From an uncultured Clostridia bacterium (GTDB taxonomy: Bacteria > Bacillota > Clostridia > Oscillospirales > Ruminococcaceae): a stretch of DNA of 64,000 nt. The DNA is taken from the NCBI GenBank assembly GCA_944382905.1, contig CALWNU010000042.1, positions 1 through 64,000 of the forward strand. Direction: 5' to 3'. Position 1 is the first letter of the stretch, and each line of letters starts with the position of its first letter. Both the position numbers and the translations under genes were made by a program. This document shows, in pieces, positions 52,749-63,368 of this stretch. The notes under the pieces were generated by a model. The model had not been told where the DNA came from. It made no database searches and saw only the letters and a list, made by a program, of their open reading frames with translations.

Positions 52749-53822
52749 ATGATTTTCTCTTGGGCAAAAAAAGTGCAGCGCCTGGTTTCCCTTTTCGCTT
52801 TTCTCTCCCTGGCGGTTTGTCTGCTGGTTTATTCGGATGTGGTCCGGCGAGGCGTCGTATCCGGCCTGCAAACCTGCGCGACGGTACTAATCCCTTCCCT
52901 ATTTCCCTTTATGGTTCTCTCCGGCGTGCTGGGGGAAAGCCGAACGGCCCGCACCATGCAATCCCTGCTTTCTCCGATCATGCGCTATGGATTTCACCTC
53001 CCCCCGTTTACGGCCTGTACCGTGTGCATGGGATGGATCGGCGGATATCCAGTAGGAGCCAAAATGATTGCCTCGCTACTAGAGCAGGGCCGAATTGGCC
53101 AGGCAACGGCAAAACGCCTGCTGGCTTTTTGCGTCAATGCCGGGCCATCCTTTTTAATCTGTGCTGTCGGCGCCGGATTTTTGGGCAACGCAAAGGCCGG
53201 AATCCTGCTGCTGTGTTGCCAGCTGGCATCGTCTTGGATCATCGGCGTACTGCTCGGGATATGGCACCGGCGGGACCCCATTGAACCGGATGAGGCAAAA
53301 GAGCCGCCTTTGCCCTTTTCCCACGCATTGGTGCATGGGGTGCAAAGCGGCATCAACGGGATGCTTTCGGTCATCGGATACGTCCTTTTGTTCTCTGCAG
53401 GGATTGAACTGCTGTCCTATTTTTTTGCTGACCGCTGCCCTGGCATTTTTCTTCTTACCGGATTGCTGGAAGTAACCACCGGATGCCTACAGGCGGCAAA
53501 ACAATCGAACCTGGTATTGATCGGGTTTCTGGTCTCTTTTTCCGGTTTGTCGGTAATCTTCCAGGTATTGTCATTTTTCAAAGGAATGCCCGGCCTGTTT
53601 TGGCCTTTGCTTTGCTCCAGGCTAGCGCACGGGGTGCTCACCGCCTGCCTGGTCCGTTTGGGAATGGTTTTATTTCCGCAGACGGCTGCAGTTTTTGCCA
53701 GCGCTTCTCAGCCGCTGGTCCCGCAGCTTTCCGCAACGCCGGCCGTGTCGATTCTGCTGGCTGTTTTATGCGGCGTTTTCTTGTTTTCCCTGTTCCCGCG
53801 TAATTTCCGCAGATTGGATTAG
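52749..53822 (+). CDS. ylbJ: Sporulation integral membrane protein YlbJ
   Basis: A 357-residue membrane protein of the nucleoside-recognition (Gate) family, YlbJ branch, with eight or more hydrophobic segments. Key motifs are TVLIPSLFPFMVLSGVLG in the first half, GWIGGYPVGAKMIA, and GLLEVTTGCLQAAK in the second. In Bacillus ylbJ is needed for resistant spores, but its transported compound is unknown. The ATG at 52749 is preceded by AAGGCGG; a GTG three codons earlier is possible. It is divergent from yqfC. Confidence 0.92.
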   Translation: MIFSWAKKVQRLVSLFAFLSLAVCLLVYSDVVRRGVVSGLQTCATVLIPSLFPFMVLSGVLGESRTARTMQSLLSPIMRYGFHLPPFTACTVCMGWIGGYPVGAKMIASLLEQGRIGQATAKRLLAFCVNAGPSFLICAVGAGFLGNAKAGILLLCCQLASSWIIGVLLGIWHRRDPIEPDEAKEPPLPFSHALVHGVQSGINGMLSVIGYVLLFSAGIELLSYFFADRCPGIFLLTGLLEVTTGCLQAAKQSNLVLIGFLVSFSGLSVIFQVLSFFKGMPGLFWPLLCSRLAHGVLTACLVRLGMVLFPQTAAVFASASQPLVPQLSATPAVSILLAVLCGVFLFSLFPRNFRRLD

Positions 53823-53878
53823 ATTTTTTTTTCCGCATTTGTTATAATGAATAAAATGACGAATTGGGAGAGGTTTTT

Positions 53879-54091
53879 ATGCGCAAAATGCTTTTCGACC
53901 AACAGATTGCTCCCGCCTGTCAATATTGCAGCCGCGGATCTCTCAGTGCAGACGGGAAAAGTATTCTATGCCCGCACAAAGGCGTGGTGACAGGCGAGTA
54001 CTTTTGCCGGAAATTTCGATATGATCCGCTCAAACGGGTTCCAAAAAAACCTGTCCGACAAGTATTTCAAAAGGAAGATTTTTCCCTTTAA
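53879..54091 (+). CDS. Cys4 mini protein (zinc-ribbon-like, unknown)
   Basis: A 70-residue protein starting MRKMLFDQQIAPACQYC behind GGAGAGG. Four Cys in the order CxxC...CPHKG...YFCRKF could form a small zinc-binding fold; the C-terminus is basic (PLKRVPKKPVRQVF). I do not recognise a named family, although the pattern suggests a conserved clostridial small protein. It lies after ylbJ with a TATAAT at about 53843-53848 upstream, and before the amidase gene. Confidence 0.65.
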   Translation: MRKMLFDQQIAPACQYCSRGSLSADGKSILCPHKGVVTGEYFCRKFRYDPLKRVPKKPVRQVFQKEDFSL

Positions 54092-54116
54092 CCTATCGCC
54101 AAAACAGGAGGCCTCT

Positions 54117-56870
54117 ATGGAAAAAAGAATGCGTCAATGGACCCTTTCTGCGCTTGCTGCTGTTGTAGCATCCGCGTCACTTTGGTCCGCTGCGGCAAAT
54201 CCGCCCCAGACTGATTCCGAACAAGCCCCGACTGCTGGAGGGTTGTTTTTTTCGGCGTTATCTGGGACCGATTCTGCCGAACAGATCGATAATCTGTTGG
54301 ATTTTGCCGGGAAATGTGGATTGAACCGGATCTATTTCTCCTGTCAAAAATCATCGGCGCAAGACGGCGCGTCTTTGCCCTCCTTTTCCATTGCCTCGAT
54401 GGATGAAACCATGCAAAACCTCACGAAGCTGGCAGCCGAAATGGAACAGACCGATCTGTACCTTTCTTTGGTGCTGGATCCGTTTGTCTTAGATCATACG
54501 CATCCTGCGTATCCGTACGTGCGCCGGATTACCCAGTTGGGCGGATCGATCGCCGTTTGGAAAGACGGGGTCTTATACCTGGACCCGACCATCCCGCAAA
54601 ACCAGCAGCTCGCGCAGTGGGAATTGCAAAAATGGCTGGCCGCCGGCAGCCGAACCGATGAACTGGTTGTGAAAAGCACGGCGTTTTTGTGCCATTCCGG
54701 CGACGGACAGGCCAACGACCAAGTTTCCCAAGCGCAGCGGATGGCGTCCTTTTTTGAGGAAATCAGCGGCAGCGGCGTTTCCATTTCCGTGCTGTATGAT
54801 CTACCTTCCTCGCCGTATCAAAGCAGCTTACAATGGATGCATATGCCCGGCCTTTCCCCGCAGACGCTGGCGGAAAATCAGCTGGCGAATACGGTGTATC
54901 CCGCGGCACAAACCAATTGGGAATCCTATGAAGCCCAAATGGAAACCTGGCCGGAAACCTTTGCCGGATTATCGGTATCTCCCTTTTTTGGCCAGGCCGC
55001 CGTTTCGGAAGATCATGCGGCCTTTGCCATCAGCAGCATGATTTTTTCCGCCCGTCAAGCGGGGATCACCTCTTTTGCGGTGGACGGATATGAGCAGCTG
55101 GCCGCCGGCGGAACAGAGGACGCAGTTTTGCTTTGCGCAGCGTTGTCCAGCGACCTTGCCATCATTCCCGACGGATATTCTTTGGAAGTCCCCCAAACCT
55201 TTTCCGTCACCCGTCCCAGCGGCGATATTGCCATCTCTTCCTCCTCCTATTATGTGATGGGCACTTCAAACCCGGATCTGCCTTTATACCTGGATGGCGA
55301 ACCCATCCAGCGCCAAACGTCCAACGGCGGGTTTGGCGTGTATCTGACCGACATTCCCATCGGCACCAGCACCTACACCTTTTCTCAGGGATCCCAGAAA
55401 AAAACGATTTTCATTACCCGGATGGATCCTGACGAAAGTGAAATCACGTTGCTGTCGAATATCGTGCAAAACTCCATGTACCCGTCCTATGACGAGGCGG
55501 TGAAAGTCGGAGAAGACATTTCCCTTCGATGCACCGCGCCGGCGGGCGCCAGTGTTTATGCCACCTTCCAGGGGAAAACCGTGCAATTGCGGCAGGTGGC
55601 GGTGGCGCAGGAGGGCGTACCGGCTACCTATACGGGAACGATGAGCATGCCGGCAGTAGGCAGCGAAGACGAGACTACCCAGGTCGGATCGGTGACCTAC
55701 ACGCTGGAATATCAAAGCTCGACTACCACCTACTCCTCCAGCGGAGAATTGTATGCCGTTGGGGAAAACGCATCTTTGGCGGTGATGGCAAACGATTATA
55801 TCAATAACGTGTACGGCGACGTTTCCATCGAAGATGATTTTTATATGACGCTTTACAACGGTGCGTGCGACTATGTGGAGGAAATCACCGACAATTACTA
55901 TAAGCTTCGTTCCGGCGGGTATTTGCCCAAATCCACTGCGGAGATTCTTACCGGCAGCCCGGTCGTGGACAATCAGGTTTCCGCCGTGGACTTCTCCGTT
56001 TCCGAACGCGGGGAAACACTGACCTTATCCGGAACGGCAAAAGCACCCTACCGCGCCCAGATGAATGATTCCTGCCTTACGGTAACGCTTTGGAATACGA
56101 CAGGGATCCCTTCGTCGATCCAGGCGGAAAATTCCACCTTGTTCCGGCAGATTTCCTCTGTGGAAAACGAGGACGGCTCGGTTACGCTGACGTTGGATTA
56201 TCAGGATAACGGGGCGCTCTGGGGGTATAATGTAGAGTATGACGGCGATCAGATTGTGATTTTTGCGAAAAAAGCGCCGCAACTTTCCGGCGACAGCCAG
56301 CACCCGTTGGAAGGGGTTGTCGTAGTGCTGGATGCAGGGCACGGCGGCGAGGATCCAGGCGCGTTGGGCGTTGCCGGGACAAACGGGCCGACGGAAAAGG
56401 ATCTCAATTTTATTTCCGCCTATGCAACCAAACAGGTGCTGGAATCCCTGGGAGCCACAGTACATATGGTTTCGGAAGAGAATGCAAGGCTGAGTTTTGA
56501 AGAGCGGATGGATCCTGCCAGAAGCTTACGGGCGGACTTTTTCCTGTCCTTCCACCACAACAGCACCAGCGAATCGGCAAACAGCGGCAGCTCGTTCGGG
56601 ACGGAAGTCTATTACCATGAAGAGCAGTCCCGGGTTTTTGCGGAATATGTCCTTGCCGGCATTACCGCTGCAACCGGCCGCGATGCCCGCGGCGCCTACC
56701 AGGATTATTACCGGGTGACCCGCATGACCTACGCTCCTTCTCTGCTGCTGGAGCTTGGGTTTGTCGTCAACCCAGAGGAATATGAGGACCTGTGCCGGCC
56801 GGACCGCATCTTCCAAACGGCGCTGGGCGTAGCGAAAGCTATGGTGCAGACCATTGAGGATTTTCAATAA
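54117..56870 (+). CDS. Secreted N-acetylmuramoyl-L-alanine amidase, multidomain
   Basis: A 917-residue exported protein. A signal peptide (KRMRQWTLSALAAVVASASL) is followed by a barrel-like region (about 35-330, with GLFFSALSGTDSAEQIDNLL and LNRIYFSCQ) resembling glycosyl-hydrolase-like GHL10 domains, then beta-sandwich linker domains (about 330-730), and a C-terminal Amidase_3 domain (about 730-915). Zinc and catalytic residues are in VVVLDAGHGGEDPGA, the Glu of GPTEKDLNF, FFLSFHHNST and SLLLELGFVVN. It should cut the amide bond between muramic acid and the peptide. The ATG is six bases after AGGAGG. Alternative: the first domain may only bind glycans. Confidence 0.88.
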   Translation: MEKRMRQWTLSALAAVVASASLWSAAANPPQTDSEQAPTAGGLFFSALSGTDSAEQIDNLLDFAGKCGLNRIYFSCQKSSAQDGASLPSFSIASMDETMQNLTKLAAEMEQTDLYLSLVLDPFVLDHTHPAYPYVRRITQLGGSIAVWKDGVLYLDPTIPQNQQLAQWELQKWLAAGSRTDELVVKSTAFLCHSGDGQANDQVSQAQRMASFFEEISGSGVSISVLYDLPSSPYQSSLQWMHMPGLSPQTLAENQLANTVYPAAQTNWESYEAQMETWPETFAGLSVSPFFGQAAVSEDHAAFAISSMIFSARQAGITSFAVDGYEQLAAGGTEDAVLLCAALSSDLAIIPDGYSLEVPQTFSVTRPSGDIAISSSSYYVMGTSNPDLPLYLDGEPIQRQTSNGGFGVYLTDIPIGTSTYTFSQGSQKKTIFITRMDPDESEITLLSNIVQNSMYPSYDEAVKVGEDISLRCTAPAGASVYATFQGKTVQLRQVAVAQEGVPATYTGTMSMPAVGSEDETTQVGSVTYTLEYQSSTTTYSSSGELYAVGENASLAVMANDYINNVYGDVSIEDDFYMTLYNGACDYVEEITDNYYKLRSGGYLPKSTAEILTGSPVVDNQVSAVDFSVSERGETLTLSGTAKAPYRAQMNDSCLTVTLWNTTGIPSSIQAENSTLFRQISSVENEDGSVTLTLDYQDNGALWGYNVEYDGDQIVIFAKKAPQLSGDSQHPLEGVVVVLDAGHGGEDPGALGVAGTNGPTEKDLNFISAYATKQVLESLGATVHMVSEENARLSFEERMDPARSLRADFFLSFHHNSTSESANSGSSFGTEVYYHEEQSRVFAEYVLAGITAATGRDARGAYQDYYRVTRMTYAPSLLLELGFVVNPEEYEDLCRPDRIFQTALGVAKAMVQTIEDFQ

Positions 56871-56898
56871 AGCTTGCATACGGCAATCGCTCTGACAA

Positions 56899-56931
56899 AA
56901 GGTTTTCCCCTTTGTGGGAAAACCTTTTTCT
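56899..56931 (+). terminator. Terminator after the amidase gene
   Basis: 11-bp stem AAGGTTTTCCC with GGGAAAACCTT and a T run. Confidence 0.88.
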
Positions 56932-56956
56932 TCCGCCGGAAGATTGGAGGATTCTA

Positions 56957-56985
56957 TTGACGTTTCCCTTGGAGCAGGATATAAT
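56957..56985 (+). promoter_or_regulatory. SigA-type promoter of uvrBA
   Basis: TTGACG, 17-base spacer, perfect TATAAT, about 40 bases before uvrB. A LexA box was looked for and not seen clearly. Confidence 0.8.
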
Positions 56986-57025
56986 GAGAAAGAACATTCG
57001 TTCCTATTGATTTGGGAGGTGCAGC

Positions 57026-58987
57026 ATGGAAAAATTTCAACTGGTTTCGGACTATCAGCCTACAGGCGACCAGCCGGCAGCCATTCAAAAGTTGGTCGAC
57101 GGATTGCGTGCCGGCATGCATGAACAGACCCTGTTGGGCGTAACAGGGTCCGGCAAAACCTTTACCATGGCCAACGTCATCGCGCAAATCAATAAGCCGA
57201 CGCTTGTTTTGGCGCACAATAAAACGCTGGCGGCGCAATTGTGCTCCGAGTTCAAGGAATTTTTCCCCCATAACGCGGTGGAATACTTCGTCTCCTATTA
57301 CGACTATTACCAACCGGAAGCGTACATCGCAAGCACCGACACATATATCGAAAAGGATAGTGCCATTAACGAAGAAATTGAGAAACTCCGCCATTCTGCT
57401 ACCTCCGCCTTATCCGAGCGAAACGACGTGATCATTGTCTCCAGCGTTTCGTGCATCTACAGCTTGGGCGACCCTATCGATTACCGTAACATGGTCATTT
57501 CCCTGCGGCAGGGCATGACCAAAAACCGGGACGATCTTTTGCATAAATTGGTAGAGATCCAATACGAACGCAACGACATCAATTTTGTCCGCAACAAATT
57601 CCGTGTCCGCGGGGACGTGGTGGAAATTTTCCCCTCCTACTCCGGCGACACGGCGATCCGCGTAGAATTCTTCGGCGATGAGATCGACCGGATCAGCGAG
57701 ATCAATACCCTGACCGGGGAATTGAAAAATGTCGTTTCCCATGTGGCGATCTATCCGGCTTCCCACTACATCGCGCCGCCGGAAAAAATGAAAACCGCCT
57801 TGCAGGAAATTGAAGAAGAGTGCAATGAGCGGGTGAAGTATTTCCAGCAGGAAGGAAAGTTGATTGAAGCACAGCGCATTGCGGAACGCACCCGGTATGA
57901 TATGGAAATGATGCAGGAAATCGGATTCTGCAAAGGGATTGAAAACTATTCCCGGATTATTTCCGGCCGGGCGCCGGGCTCCAGCCCCTATACTTTGATG
58001 GACTATTTCCCCAAAGACTTTTTGCTGTTTGTGGACGAGTCCCATGTTACCCTTCCCCAAGTCCGCGGCATGAACGCCGGGGATGCGGCGCGGAAAAAAA
58101 GTTTGATCGACTTCGGGTTCCGTCTCCCCTCTGCGATTGACAACCGGCCCTTGAATTTCGATGAATTTTACAGTAAAATCAATCAAGCGATTTATGTCAG
58201 CGCAACCCCTGGCCCGTTTGAAAAAGAGCACAGCGCCCAACAGGTAGAACAGGTGATCCGGCCTACCGGCTTGGTAGATCCTGAAATCTCGGTCCGTCCG
58301 GTAGAAGGGCAGATTGATGACCTTTTGTCGGAGATTCATCTGCGCGTCGACCGAAAAGAACGTGTACTGGTCACTACCTTGACAAAGAAAATGGCGGAAG
58401 ATTTGACCGCTTACCTGGAAAATATGGGAATTAAAGTGCGGTATATGCACTATGATGTGGATACCATCGAGCGGATGGAAATCATCCGGGACCTGCGCCT
58501 GGGAGAATTTGACGTTCTGGTCGGCATCAACCTGCTGCGCGAGGGTCTGGATATCCCGGAAGTATCCTTGGTGGCGATTCTGGACGCGGACAAAGAAGGA
58601 TTTTTGCGGTCGGAAACTTCCCTAGTTCAAACAATCGGCCGCGCCGCTCGAAATGCAGACGGCAAAGTCATTATGTACGCCGACACGGTAACCGGATCGA
58701 TGGAGCGCGCTATCCGGGAGACGGAGCGCCGCCGCGCCATCCAAATGGCCTATAACGAAGAACATCACATTGTTCCCCAGACCATTCGCAAGGGCGTTCG
58801 GGATGTGCTGGAAATTTCCGCGAAGGATCATGATAAAAAGAAGAGCGGCAAACGGCTGAGTCCGGCGGAGCGAAAAGCGCAGATTGCCAAACTGACAGCA
58901 GAAATGAAAAATGCCGCCAAGCTCTTGGAATTTGAGCATGCGGCCTATTTGCGGGATAAAATCAAAAAATTGCAGAATGAAAAATAA
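57026..58987 (+). CDS. uvrB: Excinuclease ABC subunit B
   Basis: A 653-residue damage-verification helicase of nucleotide excision repair. Walker A is [12 protein letters not shown], the beta-hairpin that inserts into DNA includes [20 protein letters not shown], helicase motifs [17 protein letters not shown] and [13 protein letters not shown] follow, and the C-terminal UVR domain contacts UvrC. Full length. Start ATG behind GGGAGG. The gene is 18 bases upstream of uvrA and the two are co-transcribed, as in most Firmicutes. Confidence 0.97.
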   Translation: MEKFQLVSDYQPTGDQPAAIQKLVDGLRAGMHEQTLLGVTGSGKTFTMANVIAQINKPTLVLAHNKTLAAQLCSEFKEFFPHNAVEYFVSYYDYYQPEAYIASTDTYIEKDSAINEEIEKLRHSATSALSERNDVIIVSSVSCIYSLGDPIDYRNMVISLRQGMTKNRDDLLHKLVEIQYERNDINFVRNKFRVRGDVVEIFPSYSGDTAIRVEFFGDEIDRISEINTLTGELKNVVSHVAIYPASHYIAPPEKMKTALQEIEEECNERVKYFQQEGKLIEAQRIAERTRYDMEMMQEIGFCKGIENYSRIISGRAPGSSPYTLMDYFPKDFLLFVDESHVTLPQVRGMNAGDAARKKSLIDFGFRLPSAIDNRPLNFDEFYSKINQAIYVSATPGPFEKEHSAQQVEQVIRPTGLVDPEISVRPVEGQIDDLLSEIHLRVDRKERVLVTTLTKKMAEDLTAYLENMGIKVRYMHYDVDTIERMEIIRDLRLGEFDVLVGINLLREGLDIPEVSLVAILDADKEGFLRSETSLVQTIGRAARNADGKVIMYADTVTGSMERAIRETERRRAIQMAYNEEHHIVPQTIRKGVRDVLEISAKDHDKKKSGKRLSPAERKAQIAKLTAEMKNAAKLLEFEHAAYLRDKIKKLQNEK

Positions 58988-59005
58988 ATGATGGAGGAAG
59001 TCCCC

Positions 59006-61828
59006 ATGGCTTTGGAAAAAATCATCATCAAGGGTGCGCGGGAACATAATTTAAAAAATATTGATCTGGAGCTTCCAAGGGATCAATTTATCGTGTTTAC
59101 CGGGCTTTCCGGTTCGGGAAAGTCTTCGCTGGCGTTTGACACCATTTACGCGGACGGCCAGCGCCGCTACGTGGAAAGCCTGTCTTCCTACGCCAGAATG
59201 TTTTTGGGACAGATGGAAAAGCCGGACGTCGACAGCATCGAAGGGCTTTCCCCGGCAATTTCCATTGACCAGAAAACCACATCGAAAAACCCCAGATCCA
59301 CGGTTGGCACTGTGACGGAAATTTACGATTACCTGCGCCTGCTCTATGCCCGGATCGGCGTTCCCCATTGCCCGATCTGCGGACGCGTGATCGAACAGCA
59401 AACGGTGGACCAGATGGTGGATCAGATCATGGCACTTGCGGAAGGCACCCGCATCCAAGTATTGGCGCCGGTGGTCCGCGGCCGCAAGGGAGAACACAAA
59501 AAAGAGCTGGAGAGCGCAAAGCGATCCGGCTTTGTTCGGGTGCGGGCGGATGGGATCCTCTATGACCTGGCGGAAGAAATCAAGCTGGAAAAAAACAAAA
59601 AACACCATATTGAAATTGTCATCGACCGGCTGGTGCTGAAAGAAGACATCCGCTCTCGCCTGTCGGATTCCCTGGAATCCGCCATGTCGGTTTCCGGTGG
59701 GCTGGTGCTCATTGATGTCATCGGCGGCGAAGAAATGCTGTTTTCGCAAAATTACGCTTGTCCCGATCATGGTATCAGCATCGAAGAACTTTCGCCGCGG
59801 ATGTTCTCCTTTAATAATCCGGCCGGCGCCTGTGAAAAATGTACCGGCCTGGGCACCTTTATGAAGGTGGATCCCGCGCTGGTGATCCCAGATCCCAACC
59901 GAAGCATCAAAGGGGGGGCGATTCGCGCCAGCGGCTGGTATTATGCGGAAGGCGGATTGGTACAAGCCTATTTTGAAGCGTTGGCAAAACACTACCATTT
60001 TAGCCTGGATACCCCTTTTTGCCAGCTTCCGCCGGACATCCAGGACATCATCCTGTATGGGAACCACGGGGAAACAATTACCGTGCAGCGGGAAACCGGC
60101 AGCCGCGGCAGCTCCTTTACCACAGATTTCGAAGGAATCATCCACAATTTGGATCGCCGTTTCCGCACCACCAACAGCAACTGGGTCCGCAACGACATTG
60201 CCTCGCTGATGAGTTCGGAACAGTGCCCGGATTGCCACGGACATCGCCTCAAGCCGGAATATCTTGCGGTTACAGTCGGTGAAAAAAATATTTCGGATTT
60301 TTGCCGGATGTCCATTGTACAAGCGTTGGACTTTTTGGATTCTTTGGAACTGACCGAACGGCAAAAGATGATTTCGGCACAGATTTTAAAAGAAATCCGG
60401 GCCCGCCTTGGCTTTTTGCAAAGCGTCGGATTGGAATATTTGACCCTTGCCCGTTCAGCTAGCACTCTGTCCGGCGGGGAAAGCCAGCGCATTCGTCTTG
60501 CGACACAAATTGGCTCTTCGTTGATGGGCGTCCTGTATATCCTGGACGAACCGAGCATTGGGCTGCATCAAAAAGATAATCACAAACTCATCGCCACCCT
60601 CAAACGCCTGCGGGATATCGGCAACACCCTGATTGTGGTGGAGCATGACGAGGACACCATGCGCGCCGCCGACTATATCGTAGACATCGGCCCTGGCGCC
60701 GGCGTCCATGGCGGCGAAGTGGTTTGCGCCGGTACATTGGATCAGATTATCGCCTGCGAAGACTCCATTACCGGGCAGTATCTTTCCGGTAGGAAAAAAG
60801 TGGAAGTCCCCTCCTCCCGCCGAAAAGGCAACGGGCACTATCTGGAAATTGTCGGCGCTGCAGAAAACAATTTGAAAAATATCTCCGTCAAAATTCCTCT
60901 TGGCACTTTTACCGGCGTCACAGGCGTATCCGGTTCTGGAAAATCCTCGTTAATCAACGAGATCCTGTATAAGCGCCTTGCCAGCGATTTAAACGGTGCA
61001 CGAATCCGGCCCGGGAAGCACCAGGAGATCCGCGGAATCGAGTTTTTGGACAAGGTGATTGAAATTGACCAGTCCCCCATTGGACGGACTCCCCGCTCCA
61101 ACCCCGCTACCTACACCGGCGTATTTACGGACATCCGGGAACTGTTTGCTTCCACCAACCAGGCGAAAATGCGCGGATATACTTCCAGCCGTTTCTCCTT
61201 CAATGTAAAAGGCGGGCGGTGCGAAGCTTGCGAAGGAGACGGCATTATCAAAATCGAAATGCATTTTCTGCCGGATATTTTTGTTCCCTGCGAGGTCTGC
61301 AAAGGGAAACGCTACAATCGCGAAACCCTGGAAGTCAAATACAAGGACAAAAGCATTTATGATGTTCTGGAGATGACGGTAGAAGAAGGCCTGGCTTTCT
61401 TTGAACATCTGCCAAAAATCAAGCGGAAACTGCAAACCCTGTTCGACGTGGGATTGGGGTATATTAAAATCGGACAGCCGGCAACCACCTTGTCCGGCGG
61501 CGAAGCGCAGCGTGTCAAATTGGCGGCGGAACTCTGCCGCAAGCCTACGGGAAAAACCATCTATATCCTGGACGAACCTACCACAGGGCTGCATACCGCC
61601 GACGTCCATAAATTGATCGAAGTTTTGCAGACGCTGGTAGACGCCGGAAACACGGTGGTGTTCATTGAACACAATTTGGACGTGATCAAAACCGCGGACT
61701 ACCTTATTGATTTGGGGCCTGACGGCGGCGACAAAGGCGGCGAAATCGTTTTTTGCGGCACGCCGGAAGAACTGGCCCAATGTGAGGCATCTTACACGGG
61801 GCAATATTTAAAGGGGCTGCTGAAATAA
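59006..61828 (+). CDS. uvrA: Excinuclease ABC subunit A
   Basis: A 940-residue dimeric ATPase that finds bulky DNA damage. Two ABC modules: [19 protein letters not shown] with [16 protein letters not shown], and [16 protein letters not shown] with [17 protein letters not shown]. Zinc Cys sets [30 protein letters not shown] and CEACEGDG...[10 protein letters not shown] are present. Start chosen at ATG 59006 ([19 protein letters not shown]), which follows GGAGGA; an earlier ATG right after the uvrB stop would add six residues. Confidence 0.97.
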   Translation: MALEKIIIKGAREHNLKNIDLELPRDQFIVFTGLSGSGKSSLAFDTIYADGQRRYVESLSSYARMFLGQMEKPDVDSIEGLSPAISIDQKTTSKNPRSTVGTVTEIYDYLRLLYARIGVPHCPICGRVIEQQTVDQMVDQIMALAEGTRIQVLAPVVRGRKGEHKKELESAKRSGFVRVRADGILYDLAEEIKLEKNKKHHIEIVIDRLVLKEDIRSRLSDSLESAMSVSGGLVLIDVIGGEEMLFSQNYACPDHGISIEELSPRMFSFNNPAGACEKCTGLGTFMKVDPALVIPDPNRSIKGGAIRASGWYYAEGGLVQAYFEALAKHYHFSLDTPFCQLPPDIQDIILYGNHGETITVQRETGSRGSSFTTDFEGIIHNLDRRFRTTNSNWVRNDIASLMSSEQCPDCHGHRLKPEYLAVTVGEKNISDFCRMSIVQALDFLDSLELTERQKMISAQILKEIRARLGFLQSVGLEYLTLARSASTLSGGESQRIRLATQIGSSLMGVLYILDEPSIGLHQKDNHKLIATLKRLRDIGNTLIVVEHDEDTMRAADYIVDIGPGAGVHGGEVVCAGTLDQIIACEDSITGQYLSGRKKVEVPSSRRKGNGHYLEIVGAAENNLKNISVKIPLGTFTGVTGVSGSGKSSLINEILYKRLASDLNGARIRPGKHQEIRGIEFLDKVIEIDQSPIGRTPRSNPATYTGVFTDIRELFASTNQAKMRGYTSSRFSFNVKGGRCEACEGDGIIKIEMHFLPDIFVPCEVCKGKRYNRETLEVKYKDKSIYDVLEMTVEEGLAFFEHLPKIKRKLQTLFDVGLGYIKIGQPATTLSGGEAQRVKLAAELCRKPTGKTIYILDEPTTGLHTADVHKLIEVLQTLVDAGNTVVFIEHNLDVIKTADYLIDLGPDGGDKGGEIVFCGTPEELAQCEASYTGQYLKGLLK

Positions 61829-61838
61829 ATGCTATCTG

Positions 61839-62483
61839 CTACTGGATAGCGTCCAGCAAATCCAGCGCTGTGGCGCAAATGACGTCTGCGCCGGCAGTCT
61901 CTAATTCTTCTCGATTGCCGTATCCATACAAAATGCCGATGGATGCAATCCCGGCCTGCTTTGCGCCGACAATATCGTAGGACCGGTCCCCGATCATCAC
62001 CGCTTTGGACAAATCGGTAATTTGAAGCCTTTGCAACACATGCCGGATTACGTCTGCTTTATGCGGGCGCTCCCCCGACAAAGAGCTTCCCCCGATAAAG
62101 GCAAAATAGCCGGTCAAACCAAGCGCTTTTAGAATCGGAGTCGCCACTTCTACCGGCTTCGATGTAGCGATTGTCAGCGTTTTCCCTCTTTTGACAAACT
62201 GCTGCAGCATGGGTAACACCCCCTCGAAGACAGGGTTATGCTCCATTCCATGCTCCGCATAATGCGCCCGATAGATCGGTACGGCAAGCGCAGCCTTTTC
62301 GGGTGAAAAATGATGGAACTGCATCAACGCATCCAAAATTGGCGGTCCGATGTAGCAGCAAAGCGATTCCCGCTGCTCCATAATGCCAAATTGCTGCAAT
62401 GTGTATTGAACCGACTGCAAAATCCCATCCTGGGAATCAATAATCGTTCCATCCAAATCAAACAGTAAGAAATTTTTTTCCAT
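61839..62483 (-). CDS. HAD-family phosphatase (phosphoglycolate phosphatase-like)
   Basis: A 214-residue class I HAD phosphatase. Motif I FDLDGTIIDSQDGI, motif II IATSKPVEVA, motif III Lys in SGERPHKADVI, motif IV VMIGDRSYDIVGAKQAG. Substrate not known; the protein is close in plan to the one at 10183 and also to PpaX/Gph phosphatases. ATG at 62483 follows AAAGGAG. It is convergent with uvrA, whose stop lies ten bases away; a small GCTATC/GATAGC hairpin at 61831-61851 spans the junction. Confidence 0.88.
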   Translation of the reverse strand: MEKNFLLFDLDGTIIDSQDGILQSVQYTLQQFGIMEQRESLCCYIGPPILDALMQFHHFSPEKAALAVPIYRAHYAEHGMEHNPVFEGVLPMLQQFVKRGKTLTIATSKPVEVATPILKALGLTGYFAFIGGSSLSGERPHKADVIRHVLQRLQITDLSKAVMIGDRSYDIVGAKQAGIASIGILYGYGNREELETAGADVICATALDLLDAIQ

Positions 62484-62560
62484 CGGATAACTCCTTTCAT
62501 AAACGCGGCGCTCCTGCGCAGTCTATTATTGACCCCATTTCTGTTTAAAGGAGAACGCAT

Positions 62561-62719
62561 ATGCCAAACGCATCTGATCGGCGTCCGCAAAAGAAAGCAA
62601 AGAAAATTGCCAAAGCTTTTACCGAGTCATCTTCTTTCCAGAACGACCCGTTGGGAAGCTATACCGGAAAAAACGCCAATCCGTCGGAAAAACCGGTGCA
62701 GGACGCCGACGATCTTTGA
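62561..62719 (+). CDS. Small soluble protein ending DADDL (unknown)
   Basis: A 52-residue protein with a good ribosome binding site (AAAGGAGA, nine bases before ATG) and a terminator right after its stop. It starts MPNASDRRPQKKAKK, a basic helix, and then has NDPLGSYTGKNANPSEKPVQ and a DADDL end. This half-basic, half-disordered plan is, from memory, similar to small uncharacterised clostridial proteins with a SYTG...PVQDADDL tail. No function can be assigned. Confidence 0.6.
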   Translation: MPNASDRRPQKKAKKIAKAFTESSSFQNDPLGSYTGKNANPSEKPVQDADDL

Positions 62720-62724
62720 GAAAG

Positions 62725-62761
62725 AAAAACGGCCATGCATGTCATGGCCGTTTTTTCTTTT
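62725..62761. terminator. Bidirectional terminator
   Basis: 9-bp stem ACGGCCATG with CATGGCCGT (62729-62737, 62743-62751), five-base loop, A and T runs on either side; shared by the small gene and folT. Confidence 0.9.
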
Positions 62762-63368
62762 AATGATACAGCCGCTTCTGCGTCTTTTGGACAAAAGTCA
62801 GCACAAAGAATAAAAGAGCAGTATCGATCGGCAGCATCACTGCATTTTTAATCAGCCGCGCCGATACCATAAATTGATACGCTTCTCCATACAGCTGCGC
62901 CAGCCACAGCGGCGTCAAGAACAGGTTAATGATAAACACCGTCGACAATTTCGCCACCAGCGAACGCACCACCGTCACCTTTTTCCGATACAGGCAGATC
63001 CCGTATAAAAATCCGATGACGAATTCGTTCAGCGTAAAGCCGGGATGAAACCCGCCGTCCGGGCTTACCATGTACTTGATCAAATCCGCCGCGATGCCCA
63101 CAACCCCGGTGGTCAGCGGGCCAAACAGCATCCCGGACACCCCGTAGGTCAAAAAGGAAAAACTGATTTTCACATACGGGCCGACGGGAATTTCGAACTG
63201 GGCGATGACAATGTTCAGCGCCGCCAACATCGCCGCCCCCACCAGCGCCCGGACGTTTTTCATCTCCCGGGCGGAAGATAGCAGCAAAGACGGCAGTTGC
63301 GTGATCTCCGCTGCAAAATGACAAAACGCGTTCTTGACCTTTCCCAGTCCACCAATTGCTTTTTCCAA
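62760..63368 (-). CDS. folT: Folate ECF transporter S component
   Basis: A 202-residue substrate-binding membrane protein of an energy-coupling factor transporter for folates. After about 35 N-terminal residues come five or six hydrophobic segments; FolT-like pattern: LVGAAMLAALNIVIAQFEIP, VKISFSFLTYGVSGMLFGP and GGFHPGFTLNEFVIGFLYG. The ECF ATPases and T component are not in the window. The TTG at 63368 follows GAGGG; the next in-frame ATG would remove the conserved N-terminal extension. The THF riboswitch just upstream supports a folate substrate. Confidence 0.93.
   Translation of the reverse strand: MEKAIGGLGKVKNAFCHFAAEITQLPSLLLSSAREMKNVRALVGAAMLAALNIVIAQFEIPVGPYVKISFSFLTYGVSGMLFGPLTTGVVGIAADLIKYMVSPDGGFHPGFTLNEFVIGFLYGICLYRKKVTVVRSLVAKLSTVFIINLFLTPLWLAQLYGEAYQFMVSARLIKNAVMLPIDTALLFFVLTFVQKTQKRLYH

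Noticed and set aside
56932-57025. LexA (SOS) box upstream of uvrB
   Set aside because: No GAAC-N4-GTTC or close variant is visible near the promoter.
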